This document shows, piece after piece, positions 16,873-25,127 of a DNA stretch of 64,000 bases. Below the pieces are notes generated by a model. That model did no database searches. It saw only the letters and a program-made list of their open reading frames with translations, and was not told the origin of the DNA. Made by a program: the position numbers and the translations under genes. The stretch is taken from contig CASFGU010000003.1 in NCBI GenBank assembly GCA_949294395.1, positions 35,991 through 99,990 of the forward strand, written 5' to 3'. This DNA comes from an uncultured bacterium. Its GTDB lineage: Bacteria; Cyanobacteriota; Vampirovibrionia; Gastranaerophilales; Gastranaerophilaceae. Position 1 is the first letter of the stretch; each line of letters opens with the position of its first letter.

Positions 16873-18618
16873 CTAAGCGCCCTCATTGTTATCTTCTATA
16901 TTACCAGAATAATAGTAATTGAAAAGATTGACAAGTCCTTTTTGTTCTTCTGTTGCATTTTCGTCATTTGAGAAGTTATAAATATCCATAAGATTATACC
17001 TGCTTAACTGTTCGGCATCCTCCGGTTTGAGACTGTGATGGTTTTCTGTTAAGAAAACTTTCACAATTTTATCAACCGGAATTTTCAGGAATACGTCTAC
17101 TATATTTTTGTCAAAATGAGTTCCTGAATCTTTAAGAAGGATACTTATAACATTTACTATCGGCATTTTATCACGATAGTGGCGGCGTGAGGTTATCGCA
17201 TCGAATACATCCGACACGGCTAATATTCGTCCGCCATAAGGGATTTCTTCTCCTTTCAAATGTCTGTAATAACCGCTGCCGTCGTATTTTTCGTGGTGGG
17301 AGCAGGCAATTTCGGTTATTTGTTTGAAATCTTCTGTCATACAGATTTTATCAAGGATGTTATGCGTAATCTGAACGTGTTCCTGTATGTGTTTGTATTC
17401 TTCCGGTGTTAATTTCCCTTCTTTTTGAAGAACGGAGTCTCTTATGCCGATTTTGCCTATATCATGGAGGGTTGCGGCTTTTTCAATGATTTCTTTCATT
17501 TTGTCATCAAGGTTAAGCGCGTTAACAATCAGCATTGCGTAAAGTTTTACACGGTTTGAATGACCTGCCGTAATCTTGTCGCGGGCATCGATTGAGGCAG
17601 CGAGTGTGTTGATAAAGCTTTCAAACAGAAGCTTTTGTTCTTTGTAGAGTTCTTTCTGCTGTTCAAAGAGCTGCGCATTTTCTAAAGCAATGCTCGCACT
17701 GCCGCCGATTGCCGCAAGAAGATCTTCATCGCTTTTGGTAAACACACCGTCGATTTTGTTTAAAACCTGAAATGCTCCGATAATTTCCTGATTGTTATTC
17801 TTTATAGGCATACAGAGCATAGTTTTGGTTTTGTAGCCGGTTTCTTTGTCGACTTCAGGATTGAAGCGTTCATCGTTGTAGGCGTCCTCAATGTTGATGG
17901 ATTCGCCGGTTCTGACAACATATCCTGCAAGCCCTTTATCTGCTGGAAATCTGATTTCCTGACTGTCCATGCCGAGCGCCACCATTGACCAGAGTTCATT
18001 TTTATCTTTATCAAACATAAAAACGGAACATCTGTCAGCCTGCATTGCCACCTTTGTTTCTTCCGCAATAACTTTCAAAAGTACGTTAATATCGGTCAGT
18101 GCGTTAATTGAGCGGCCTATTTTAACCAGTGAAACGAGTGGATCGCTTTTTATGGGAAGTGTAAATTCCAGCCCGCTTTTTATCTGTTTAATCCTTGTCA
18201 GTATGTAGCCTACAAGATTGTATTCATCATTTTTAATCCCGATATTTTTTGCATTTTCGTAATGAAGAAGTGCAATATCGTTATTTTTTTCACAAAAGTT
18301 AATATTACCGAGTGAAATTTCATTAAACAGTTTTGCAGTCCTGTCTTTGCAGATTTCTGCCATTGAGGTTCCGTCATGAACCAGCGCCAGTGCTCTGTCA
18401 TAATTCTTTGTGTCGCGCAGATATTCAATCATGCCTATAAGGCTAAGGCAGATTGACAGTCCTTTTGTTGAATTTGTTTGTTTAAATATTTCCTGCGCTT
18501 CAAGAATAGTCTTTTCCGCAACATCGTAGTCCTGATTTTCTATATGGGAAAGCCCGTGTATTATAAGCTCTTTCCCTTTTTCATATACATCACCGGATAC
18601 ATTTTCAGTTTGTTCCAT
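16873..18618 (-). CDS. TPR-GAF-HD-GYP domain protein, putative cyclic di-GMP phosphodiesterase
   Basis: This 581-residue protein has N-terminal TPR-like helices (about 10-150), a GAF sensor (about 180-320, with CSVFMFDKDKNELWSMVALG and GLAGYVVRTGESINIEDAY), and an HD-GYP domain (345-540). The catalytic set is visible: ATLHDIGKIGI, HHEKYDGSGY and YGGRILAVSDVFDAI. The name-giving GYP reads GYY, so the proline is missing; the metal-binding residues are intact. HD-GYP enzymes degrade cyclic di-GMP. It leads the operon with an exported TPR protein and two response regulators. Confidence 0.9.
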   Translation of the reverse strand: MEQTENVSGDVYEKGKELIIHGLSHIENQDYDVAEKTILEAQEIFKQTNSTKGLSICLSLIGMIEYLRDTKNYDRALALVHDGTSMAEICKDRTAKLFNEISLGNINFCEKNNDIALLHYENAKNIGIKNDEYNLVGYILTRIKQIKSGLEFTLPIKSDPLVSLVKIGRSINALTDINVLLKVIAEETKVAMQADRCSVFMFDKDKNELWSMVALGMDSQEIRFPADKGLAGYVVRTGESINIEDAYNDERFNPEVDKETGYKTKTMLCMPIKNNNQEIIGAFQVLNKIDGVFTKSDEDLLAAIGGSASIALENAQLFEQQKELYKEQKLLFESFINTLAASIDARDKITAGHSNRVKLYAMLIVNALNLDDKMKEIIEKAATLHDIGKIGIRDSVLQKEGKLTPEEYKHIQEHVQITHNILDKICMTEDFKQITEIACSHHEKYDGSGYYRHLKGEEIPYGGRILAVSDVFDAITSRRHYRDKMPIVNVISILLKDSGTHFDKNIVDVFLKIPVDKIVKVFLTENHHSLKPEDAEQLSRYNLMDIYNFSNDENATEEQKGLVNLFNYYYSGNIEDNNEGA

Positions 18619-18721
18619 TTTTTTGCTTAATTCCTTTTACAATCATCCATTTTTATTATACAATATTTTTTAGAATTAGACAAAGGTTTAATAGTTTTTA
18701 AAGATAAATTCTGGAGTTTAA

Positions 18722-19408
18722 ATGAAGAAGGTTAGTATTTTAATCCCTGTATACAATGAAGCCGCAACACTGGAAGCTATTTTAAAAAAAGTTGAGGCAG
18801 CTGATTTTTGCGGTCTGGAAAAAGAGATTATTCTGATTGATGATTATTCAACAGACGGCACGCGTGATATTTATCCGAAATTTCCGTATAAAGTTTTTTA
18901 TCATGAATTCAATCAGGGCAAAGGGGCGGCATTAAGAACCGGTTTTGAAAACGCTGCCGGCGATATAATTGTTATTCAGGATGCGGATCTTGAGTATGAA
19001 CCTGCGGATTATTCCCCTCTGATAAAGCTGATTTTAGACGGTCATGCCGATGTTTGTTACGGAACGCGGCTCGCAGGCGGAAAACCGTCAAGGTCTTTTA
19101 TGTTTACGCATCTTCTCGGGAATAAATTCCTTTCGCTTCTGACAAATATTCTTTACGGCTCGACGCTTACAGATATGGAAACCTGTTACAAGGCTTTTAA
19201 AGCTGATTTTATAAAGGGTATTAAAATTAAATCCAACAGGTTCGACTTTGAGCCGGAAATTACGGCAAAGGTGCTAAAGCGCGGGGCAAGGCTTTATGAA
19301 CTCCCTGTTTCATATTATGGCAGAGAGTTCTCCGAGGGTAAAAAAATTACCTGGAAAGACGGTATCCATGCTATTATCGCTTTAATTAAATACCGATTTA
19401 CGGATTAG
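18722..19408 (+). CDS. Family 2 glycosyltransferase (dolichyl/polyprenyl-phosphate sugar synthase-like)
   Basis: This 228-residue enzyme has a GT-A fold with SILIPVYNEAATL at the N-terminus, IDDYSTDGT, NQGKGAALRTGF, and the metal-binding DADLEYEP near residue 90, followed by YGTRLAGG. It lacks C-terminal membrane helices, so it resembles short DPM1-type enzymes that transfer a sugar from a nucleotide donor to a lipid phosphate at the inner face of the membrane. The acceptor is unknown. It is separated from the next gene by about 60 bases and may be co-transcribed with it. Confidence 0.87.
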   Translation: MKKVSILIPVYNEAATLEAILKKVEAADFCGLEKEIILIDDYSTDGTRDIYPKFPYKVFYHEFNQGKGAALRTGFENAAGDIIVIQDADLEYEPADYSPLIKLILDGHADVCYGTRLAGGKPSRSFMFTHLLGNKFLSLLTNILYGSTLTDMETCYKAFKADFIKGIKIKSNRFDFEPEITAKVLKRGARLYELPVSYYGREFSEGKKITWKDGIHAIIALIKYRFTD

Positions 19409-19469
19409 GAATAATAGTATCCGGTACGGGTTAATGGTGCCGGATAAGGAAAAAATAAGGAGATATGTT

Positions 19470-20300
19470 ATGAAGAAAATTTTTTTATCGTTATTTGCGG
19501 CAATTGTTATTACACTGCCGGTTTCAGCTGCAACATGGTCTGCTGCTGACAGAGTTCCTGTTGTCGGGAAGCAGCTTCTCAGCAAGAACAGCCTTCCTTC
19601 AAATACTACATTTAAAGTTACCGCGCACGGAGGCGACAACTCAAATGTAGCTTATACTAACGTTGTTTATATTTCAAAAGATTTGCTTGAATACGCGGGG
19701 AATGACAACGAAGTTGCAGCCGTTGTTTCAACAGAACTAGGGCATATTATAAACGGTCATTACGCAAAAAATAAGATGTTAAATCTTGCAAAAGAAGCAC
19801 TTACAAGTAATTTGAGCGCTGATAATGTTATCACAACAACCGCAAACAGCGATTATGTAGCAAATAAAACTAGCCTTAATGACAACAAGGAAGCTGATAT
19901 AACAGGTGTCGATATGATGGTTCAGGCCGGTTATAATCCGCTTGCAATGGTTGTTGTAATTACCAAAATGCCGGGCAGCACATGGGAAATCCTTACCGGA
20001 AAACCTGCCAACGCAGAGCGAGCCATGAACGTTTATGACTATCTCACTTACAACTACCCGTCAAAGGTTAAAGCAGGCTACGGCTGTAATGAATACAGAG
20101 CTTTCTTATCTTACGCTGACCCGATTGTGGAAAAAAGAAATTCCAGCACCAAAAAACTGGAAAAATTTAACAAAGAACAGGAAAAAGCAAAACAGGAAAG
20201 AGCTGCAAATATTGCAAAATACAAAGCCACAGGAGGACTGAGCGGCTGGGATGCTACTTATACCATACTGAAAAATCTTTCGGAAGGTGCTGAAAAGTAA
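19470..20300 (+). CDS. Exported M48-like protein with degenerate zinc site
   Basis: From the ATG at 19470 (AAGGAGAT just upstream) the 276-residue protein has a signal peptide, MKKIFLSLFAAIVITL ending near VSAA. Its core matches M48 peptidases of the BepA/LoiP type: a helix with VVSTELGHIINGH, then EADITGVDMMVQAGYNP carrying the third zinc ligand region. The normal motif is HExxH; here the first His is Thr (STELGH) while Glu and the second His remain. A standard catalytic zinc site therefore seems broken, and a chaperone-like or binding role is more likely. The C-terminus is a Lys/Glu helix. Confidence 0.8.
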   Translation: MKKIFLSLFAAIVITLPVSAATWSAADRVPVVGKQLLSKNSLPSNTTFKVTAHGGDNSNVAYTNVVYISKDLLEYAGNDNEVAAVVSTELGHIINGHYAKNKMLNLAKEALTSNLSADNVITTTANSDYVANKTSLNDNKEADITGVDMMVQAGYNPLAMVVVITKMPGSTWEILTGKPANAERAMNVYDYLTYNYPSKVKAGYGCNEYRAFLSYADPIVEKRNSSTKKLEKFNKEQEKAKQERAANIAKYKATGGLSGWDATYTILKNLSEGAEK

Positions 20301-20339
20301 GCTGAAGTTGTGGGCGGATATATTTGAAATAAATAAGGC

Positions 20340-20407
20340 TTTTAAAGTGAAGAGTGAAGTGTGAGGAGTGAAGGGGTCGTCAAAGTTGAAAGGTTGAAAG
20401 GGTGAAC
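20340..20407. repeat. GTGAAG/GTTGAA-rich degenerate tandem tract
   Basis: Imperfect units of 7-9 bases (GTGAAGA, GTGAAGT, GTTGAAAG, GTTGAAAGG) follow the M48-like gene. The end of the tract, GTTGAAAGGTTGAA at 20385-20398, has an inverted match at 20616-20629. Confidence 0.75.
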
Positions 20408-20446
20408 GGTTTGACATTAGTAAGTAGGTCATCAAGAGCAGTATCA

Positions 20447-20614
20447 AAAACCTCCCTTTGTAAGGTGTCTGTTAACTTTTCATTGCTACCCCTCCTCGAA
20501 ATCGAAGATTTCGGTCCTCCCGCAAGGGGAGGACAAAAATCTTAAAATTCAAAGCAATAAAAAGTTAACAATGCCCTTTGTAAGGGAGGTGGCACGAAAG
20601 TGCCGGAGGGTTTT
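20447..20614. repeat. Nested palindromic element
   Basis: The gene-free stretch 20301-20755 is dominated by this element. GTTAACTTTTCATTGCT (20471-20487) pairs with AGCAATAAAAAGTTAAC (20553-20569), one mismatch. Inside are hairpins CGAAATC-GAA-GATTTCG and TCCTCC...GGGAGGA; outside are CCTCCCTTTGTAAGG, CCCTTTGTAAGGGAGG and GGCAC-GAAA-GTGCC. It has no coding potential. Confidence 0.8.
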
Positions 20615-20639
20615 GTTCAACCTTTCAACAGTTCTGCCT

Positions 20640-20659
20640 GTCGGATTTGTAAATCCGAC
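20640..20659. repeat. Palindrome GTCGGATTT..AAATCCGAC
   Basis: This is a perfect 9-bp inverted repeat with a two-base centre, followed by CTGCC. It belongs with the copies at 2837-2858 and 62050-62069. Confidence 0.75.
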
Positions 20660-20699
20660 CTGCCTCTTATCGCCTCTTCGCTTTTTGTAACATTTATCA

Positions 20700-20728
20700 T
20701 TGACAAGTTTGTTAAGATATGTTAAGAT
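20700..20728 (+). promoter_or_regulatory. Sigma-70 type promoter
   Basis: TTGACA at 20700-20705 and TAAGAT at 20723-20728 are spaced by 17 bases, 28 bases before the zinc-ribbon gene. Confidence 0.7.
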
Positions 20729-20755
20729 GATGCCTGTACAACTGGAGGGTTAATA

Positions 20756-21265
20756 ATGGCTGATTCACATCAAACTTTAAGATGTCCTGCGTGCGGTGAA
20801 GAAATGCAGAAGGTTTTTGTGCCATCGCAGGGAGTTAATATTGATATTTGCACAAAAGGCTGCGGCGGAATTTTCTTTGACAACAGAGAATTTCAAATGT
20901 TTGATGAGCAGGATGAGAATATTGATGATATTATTCAGGCTGTTGAAAATAATGATTTTAAAGAAGTCGACGGTTCTTTGCCGAGATATTGTCCTGCGTG
21001 CGGCGCTAAGATGGCAAAGAATTTCTCAAGCATTAAAAAGGAAATTCAGGTTGATGAATGTTATTCCTGCGGCGGGAAATTTCTTGACCACGGCGAACTT
21101 ACTGCAATAAGAAATGAATACGAAAATGATTTAGAGCGTACCAATGACGTTATGCAGTTTGTTTATAATGAAATGGGAGTTGATTTTATTCATCAGGACG
21201 CCACAAAATCCGACCGCAGGAGGTCGCCTCTGCAAAAATTGTTTAATAAAATGATAGGCTTATAA
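20756..21265 (+). CDS. Twin zinc-ribbon protein (zf-TFIIB type)
   Basis: This 169-residue protein carries two TFIIB-like zinc ribbons: CPACGEEM...CTKGCGGIFFDNREF at about residues 10-45, and CPACGAKM...CYSCGGKFLDHGEL at about 80-118. The layout matches small bacterial zf-TFIIB proteins of unknown role, possibly nucleic-acid or protein binding. GGAGG precedes the ATG. Its 3' end overlaps the convergent mutase gene by 6 bases. Confidence 0.88.
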   Translation: MADSHQTLRCPACGEEMQKVFVPSQGVNIDICTKGCGGIFFDNREFQMFDEQDENIDDIIQAVENNDFKEVDGSLPRYCPACGAKMAKNFSSIKKEIQVDECYSCGGKFLDHGELTAIRNEYENDLERTNDVMQFVYNEMGVDFIHQDATKSDRRRSPLQKLFNKMIGL

Positions 21266-22636
21266 TACAGCCTGTTTAAGTTTTTCAATTTTTTCAGGGC
21301 TGTCGCTTTCAAAATAAATTCTTAAAAGCGGTTCGGTTCCGCTCGGACGGATGAGTATCCAGCTTGAATTATCATCAAAATAAAGTTTAACACCGTCTTT
21401 TAAGGCGGTGTTTTTCACTTTGAAACCGCCGATTTCAGATAGGTTTTTGTATTTTTCAAGCAGAGGTTTAATTTCGTCTGTATTTTCAAGGCGTTTATCT
21501 ACCCTGTCATTATAAAATCTGCATCCTGCAAGTTCATACAGGGCTTTTTGCAGTCCGGTGAGCGGTTTATTTTCATAAGCCATAGCCTCAAGTATCAATG
21601 AATTGGCAAGAATGCCGTCTTTTTCCGGAATATGTCCCTGAATACTCAATCCTCCGCTTTCTTCCCCTCCGATAACGGGATTATATTTGCGCATGGCTTC
21701 TCCGACGTGCTTAAAGCCGACGGCGGTTTCTATGACCTCTACGCCGAGTTTTTCAGCGACTCTGTCAAGTAAAAGACTTGCGCCAACTGTTTTTACAAGC
21801 GGGCCGTCAAGCTTTTTATTTTTTTTCAGGTGCATTAAAAGGATTGCGATAATTTCGTTCGGTGAAACGTATTCGCCGTTTTCGTTTATAACCCCGAATC
21901 TGTCGCCGTCTCCGTCATTTGCAAATCCGATTGAAGCCGGTGTTTGTTTTACTTTTTCGATTAAATCTTTCAGGTATTCGGGTTTCGGCTCCGGCATTCC
22001 GCCTCCAAAGTTTGTATCGTGTTCCATGTGAAGGCTTTCAAACGGAATATCATTCATTGAAAGAATTCTGTCAAAGTAACCTATTGTTGCCGAATACAGT
22101 CCGTCAAAGATTATATTTGTCTTTAATTCTTTAATTTTTTTGTAATCAATGATTTTGTTGAGATGTGCAAAGTAATCCGGTTTGAAATTATATTTTCGGA
22201 TTTCGCCTTTTTTAAGGTGTTCCTTTATGGAAAATCCGAGGTTGTACATAATTTCATCCGTAATATCCTGTGTGGCAGGCCCTGCGTAATCCGGAATGAA
22301 TTTTATCCCGAGGTATTCCGGCGGATTGTGGGAAGCTGTGAACATTACGGCGCAGGCGTTCAGATGTTTTGCGTTATAAGCAAGGACAGGCGTCGGAATG
22401 ACAGAATTACTGTAGAGAACTTCAAACCCGTTGTCCGCAAAAATTTCTGCGCATTTATACGAAAACACATCCGCCATATTCCGCGGATCATAGCCGATGA
22501 TTATCTGTTTTTCCAGTCCAAAGTTGTCATAAATGTATTTTGCTATGGCATTTGATGCTGTAATTACGTTTTCTTCCGTGAAATCTTTCCCTACAACAGC
22601 TCTCCAGCCGTCTGTCCCGAACTTTATACTTCCCAT
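21260..22636 (-). CDS. Phosphoglucomutase/phosphomannomutase family enzyme
   Basis: This 458-residue enzyme has the four family landmarks: the opening FGTDGWRAVVG, the phosphoserine loop TASHNPPEY near residue 100, the Mg-binding DGDGDRFG near 240, the sugar-binding GGEESGG near 320, and the C-terminal RPSGTEP phosphate clamp. It moves phosphate between C6 and C1 of a hexose (glucose, mannose or glucosamine). GlmM usually reads TASHNP with a different sugar loop, so a PGM/PMM role is favoured, but the substrate is not certain. Confidence 0.9.
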   Translation of the reverse strand: MGSIKFGTDGWRAVVGKDFTEENVITASNAIAKYIYDNFGLEKQIIIGYDPRNMADVFSYKCAEIFADNGFEVLYSNSVIPTPVLAYNAKHLNACAVMFTASHNPPEYLGIKFIPDYAGPATQDITDEIMYNLGFSIKEHLKKGEIRKYNFKPDYFAHLNKIIDYKKIKELKTNIIFDGLYSATIGYFDRILSMNDIPFESLHMEHDTNFGGGMPEPKPEYLKDLIEKVKQTPASIGFANDGDGDRFGVINENGEYVSPNEIIAILLMHLKKNKKLDGPLVKTVGASLLLDRVAEKLGVEVIETAVGFKHVGEAMRKYNPVIGGEESGGLSIQGHIPEKDGILANSLILEAMAYENKPLTGLQKALYELAGCRFYNDRVDKRLENTDEIKPLLEKYKNLSEIGGFKVKNTALKDGVKLYFDDNSSWILIRPSGTEPLLRIYFESDSPEKIEKLKQAVL

Positions 22637-22694
22637 TTCTTGCCCTCGCTTAATCTTTTGATTATAATTATAGGTAAAATACGGAGTAATGCAA

Positions 22695-23570
22695 ATGATG
22701 AATTTCGAGAACGTACAGAGAATAGCTTATCTTGGCCCCGCTGCATCTTTTTCTGAGATGGCAAAAGATTTATTCTGTGCAAAATATGAGATTAAGGCTT
22801 GCCCTGAACCGGTGCAGACTATCAAGCAGGTTCTGGAATTCGTGGAACAAAATCCTGGCACACTCGGGGTTCTGCCTGTTGAGAATTCAATTGAAGGCAG
22901 TGTTCGCGAAAGCCTTGACTGCCTTATGACAAGCAATAACCCAAACATAAAAATCCTTTCGGAAATTATCATGCCGATACATCACTGCCTGCTTTCAAGA
23001 ACAACGGAGTTTTACAGTATAACCGGTGTTATTTCCCATCCGCAGGCGCTTGCCCAGTGCCAGAATTTCCTGCATGACGAAATGCCGCGCAATTTGAATA
23101 TTATTGAGGCGACAAGCACGGCGGAAGCCGCAAGAAGTCTTGCCAATTATAATCTTACGTATGCGGCTATAGGCAGTGAAAAGACTGCAGAGGTTTACAA
23201 CCTGAACATTCTTAAAGAAAATATTAACGATGATAAATCAAATCAGACACGGTTTACACTAATCGGAGATTTTGAAACGGAAAAGACCGGCCGCGACAGG
23301 ACTTCTCTCGCTTTTTCCACCGCAAACAAGCCGGGCGCGCTGCTGGAAATTTTGAATATATTTTATGAAAATCATATAAATCTAACATTTATTGCTTCAA
23401 GACCGTCCAAGCAGGGTTTTGGCGAATACATATTCTTTGTGAATTTTGACGGGCATATCCGGTCTAAAAAAATTCTGGATACAGTCAGCAAAATTAAAGA
23501 AAAAACTATTTTTATGCGTTTTCTGGGTTCTTATGAAAAGTGTAGGGAATTATATACAAGTTTACACTAA
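22695..23570 (+). CDS. pheA: Prephenate dehydratase
   Basis: The product makes phenylpyruvate from prephenate in phenylalanine synthesis. The catalytic half has AYLGPAASFSEMA, LPVENSIEGSV, and the late TRFTLIG containing the catalytic Thr-Arg-Phe. A C-terminal ACT domain (GALLEIL...LTFIASRPSKQGFGEY) should give feedback control by phenylalanine. The ATG at 22695 is chosen because GGAG lies eight bases upstream; ATGs at 22689 and 22698 are also in frame. The last codons (RELYTSLH and stop) are supplied by an inserted element (23545-23686); without it the frame would end KCNA. Confidence 0.93.
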   Translation: MMNFENVQRIAYLGPAASFSEMAKDLFCAKYEIKACPEPVQTIKQVLEFVEQNPGTLGVLPVENSIEGSVRESLDCLMTSNNPNIKILSEIIMPIHHCLLSRTTEFYSITGVISHPQALAQCQNFLHDEMPRNLNIIEATSTAEAARSLANYNLTYAAIGSEKTAEVYNLNILKENINDDKSNQTRFTLIGDFETEKTGRDRTSLAFSTANKPGALLEILNIFYENHINLTFIASRPSKQGFGEYIFFVNFDGHIRSKKILDTVSKIKEKTIFMRFLGSYEKCRELYTSLH

Positions 23571-23694
23571 ACAATATCAAAAATGTCACCCTGAACTCGT
23601 TTCAGGGTCTCATTAGTTAGAGATGCTGAAACAAGTTCAGCATGACAGTATTACGCATATTTAGTGTAAACTTGTATATAATTCCCAAAGTGTA
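23537..23694. mobile_element. MITE-like element with 27-bp inverted termini and 8-bp target duplication
   Basis: GGGAATTATATACAAG... at 23545-23571 is the exact reverse complement of 23660-23686 (27 of 27 bases). The 142-bp element is flanked on both sides by AAAGTGTA (23537-23544 and 23687-23694), as expected from a staggered-cut insertion. Inside are two inverted copies of the 28-bp repeat also found in nif3 and coaBC (23584-23611 and 23620-23647), so the whole element is an imperfect palindrome. It has no coding capacity and would need a transposase from elsewhere. Confidence 0.85.
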
Positions 23695-23698
23695 ATGC

Positions 23699-23743
23699 TT
23701 GACGAAACGGGTGTATATAAGGTATAATATGTTTATATTATAC
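23699..23743 (+). promoter_or_regulatory. Promoter with palindromic operator over the -10 box
   Basis: TTGACG (23699-23704) and TATAAT (23723-23728) are spaced 18 bases apart. The -10 lies within a perfect 9-bp inverted repeat, GTATAATAT-GTTT-ATATTATAC (23722-23743), a good repressor site. It drives the phage-like pair at 23787. Confidence 0.65.
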
Positions 23744-23786
23744 GCCTTAATTCAGACATGGTTCCTGAGTATTAGAAAGGAACTAT

Positions 23787-24701
23787 ATGTCAAATTCTCT
23801 TATTCCATATTCTTTTACTCCCGGAACAAAAGCCAAAGCGCAGGAAGTTAACGCCAATTTTATTGCTCTGGCTACCCAGATTGAGGAGAACAAAGAGTAC
23901 ACTACCGAATTGGTTCAGGATACTGTTGCATCCTTTAATTCGGATAAAGCAGACAAAAATTTGTCAAACACAGGTTTGGTTACAAACTGTGTGCTTGAAG
24001 CACCGAACGGCGTTGTAACTTATTCCGGAAACACTATAACAATTAAAAGCGGCTTAAAAGTTCTTATTCCTGACGGGAGGAATACGGACGGCTCAGTTAA
24101 GAGTATAGCTTATACTGTTGATGAGGATTTTACTATTACAACAGTAAAAAATGACACCGTAAACTGTGTGTATCTAACAACAGGTACCCACGGAACCGCT
24201 GAAATGTACCATTATTCTCCATCAACTCCTGTTAATTCTAAAGGTATCTGGTTTAATCCTCCGGAAAATAAAACCTACATTTACAGCACATCTTCCGCTT
24301 CATGGGTAGAAACCCCTGCCGTAATTATTGCTACTTATGAAAATACTGATGAAACTGTTTCCAATCTAAAAACAGTAAATCCGTATTCAATTTTAAAAGA
24401 AAACGATGTTGAAACTATTTGCAGCTGGCGGAATCTTGATTACTCCAAAGCTGTTGGAAAAACTCAGAATGTTACCTATACTGCACCTGTAGACGGGTAT
24501 ATATACGCTTATGGCGATACCCAGCAGAATCAGGATCAGGCTGTGACAATTAATTCAACAAGAATGCCTTTCGGATACCACATGAACGGTCATATCGGCA
24601 GTGCGGGGATTTGTTTTCCACTTACAAAGGGCGATACTTATAATATTTTTGGCTACCATATTACAGTAAGTTACTTTATACCGTGCAAAGGAGGCGTGTA
24701 A
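23787..24701 (+). CDS. Phage tail-fibre-like protein
   Basis: This 304-residue protein begins with the pattern FTPGTKAKAQEVNANFIALA, typical of the N-terminal end of phage tail fibre and tail-attached proteins. The rest is beta-rich (Thr, Ser, Asn, Tyr, Gly) with no Cys-rich or enzymatic motifs, as in fibre or adhesin shafts. The gene starts after GAAAGGAAC and ends overlapping the next gene (TAATG). There are no other structural, replication or integrase genes nearby, so this is a remnant or a domesticated two-gene tail module. Confidence 0.65.
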   Translation: MSNSLIPYSFTPGTKAKAQEVNANFIALATQIEENKEYTTELVQDTVASFNSDKADKNLSNTGLVTNCVLEAPNGVVTYSGNTITIKSGLKVLIPDGRNTDGSVKSIAYTVDEDFTITTVKNDTVNCVYLTTGTHGTAEMYHYSPSTPVNSKGIWFNPPENKTYIYSTSSASWVETPAVIIATYENTDETVSNLKTVNPYSILKENDVETICSWRNLDYSKAVGKTQNVTYTAPVDGYIYAYGDTQQNQDQAVTINSTRMPFGYHMNGHIGSAGICFPLTKGDTYNIFGYHITVSYFIPCKGGV

Positions 24702-25072
24702 TGTTTTATGTAATAAAAGATAATATTTTGTACGAATACGGCGATAGAATTTCTGCCGGCTGGAACTGTCCGCAGGAAGCTAAAGAACTTTCCGGAGTTA
24801 CAATGGCTGATTTTATTGCTGACAGAGAAAAATACGCCGTTGAAAACGGGTGTCTGGTGGATATTTCTTCCACTGAAACATATATTGCCTCGCAGCAGGA
24901 AAAACAAAAAGAAGCTCGAATTACAGAGATAAAAGCGGAACTTGACGTTCTGGATTTAAAATGTATCAGGGCAATTAGAGAAGGCGGTAACGATACGGAC
25001 GGCGTGCCGTATCTTGAAAAATTCCAGCAGCAGATAAATACGCTGCGTGCAGAATTAAATTCGTTAGAATAA
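24701..25072 (+). CDS. Small phage tail-associated protein
   Basis: From the ATG at 24701 (AAAGGAGG upstream, overlapping the previous stop by one base) this gives 123 residues. The C-terminal helix IKAELDVLDLKCIRAIREG followed by LEKFQQQINTLRAELNSLE matches a helical signature seen at the ends of many phage tail proteins (Asp-x-Lys-x-x-Arg-Ala ... Leu-Arg-Ala-Glu-Leu). The function is unknown; a chaperone or attachment partner of the fibre-like protein is plausible from the tight coupling. Confidence 0.65.
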   Translation: MFYVIKDNILYEYGDRISAGWNCPQEAKELSGVTMADFIADREKYAVENGCLVDISSTETYIASQQEKQKEARITEIKAELDVLDLKCIRAIREGGNDTDGVPYLEKFQQQINTLRAELNSLE

Positions 25073-25127
25073 GTAATTGAAGGAGAACTGCAGCACGATG
25101 TGCGGCACCGGTTGCAGAAATCAATTC

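Noticed and set aside
23787..25072. Intact prophage
   Set aside because: Only two tail-like genes are present, with no integrase, capsid, terminase or lysis gene; host metabolic genes lie on both sides.
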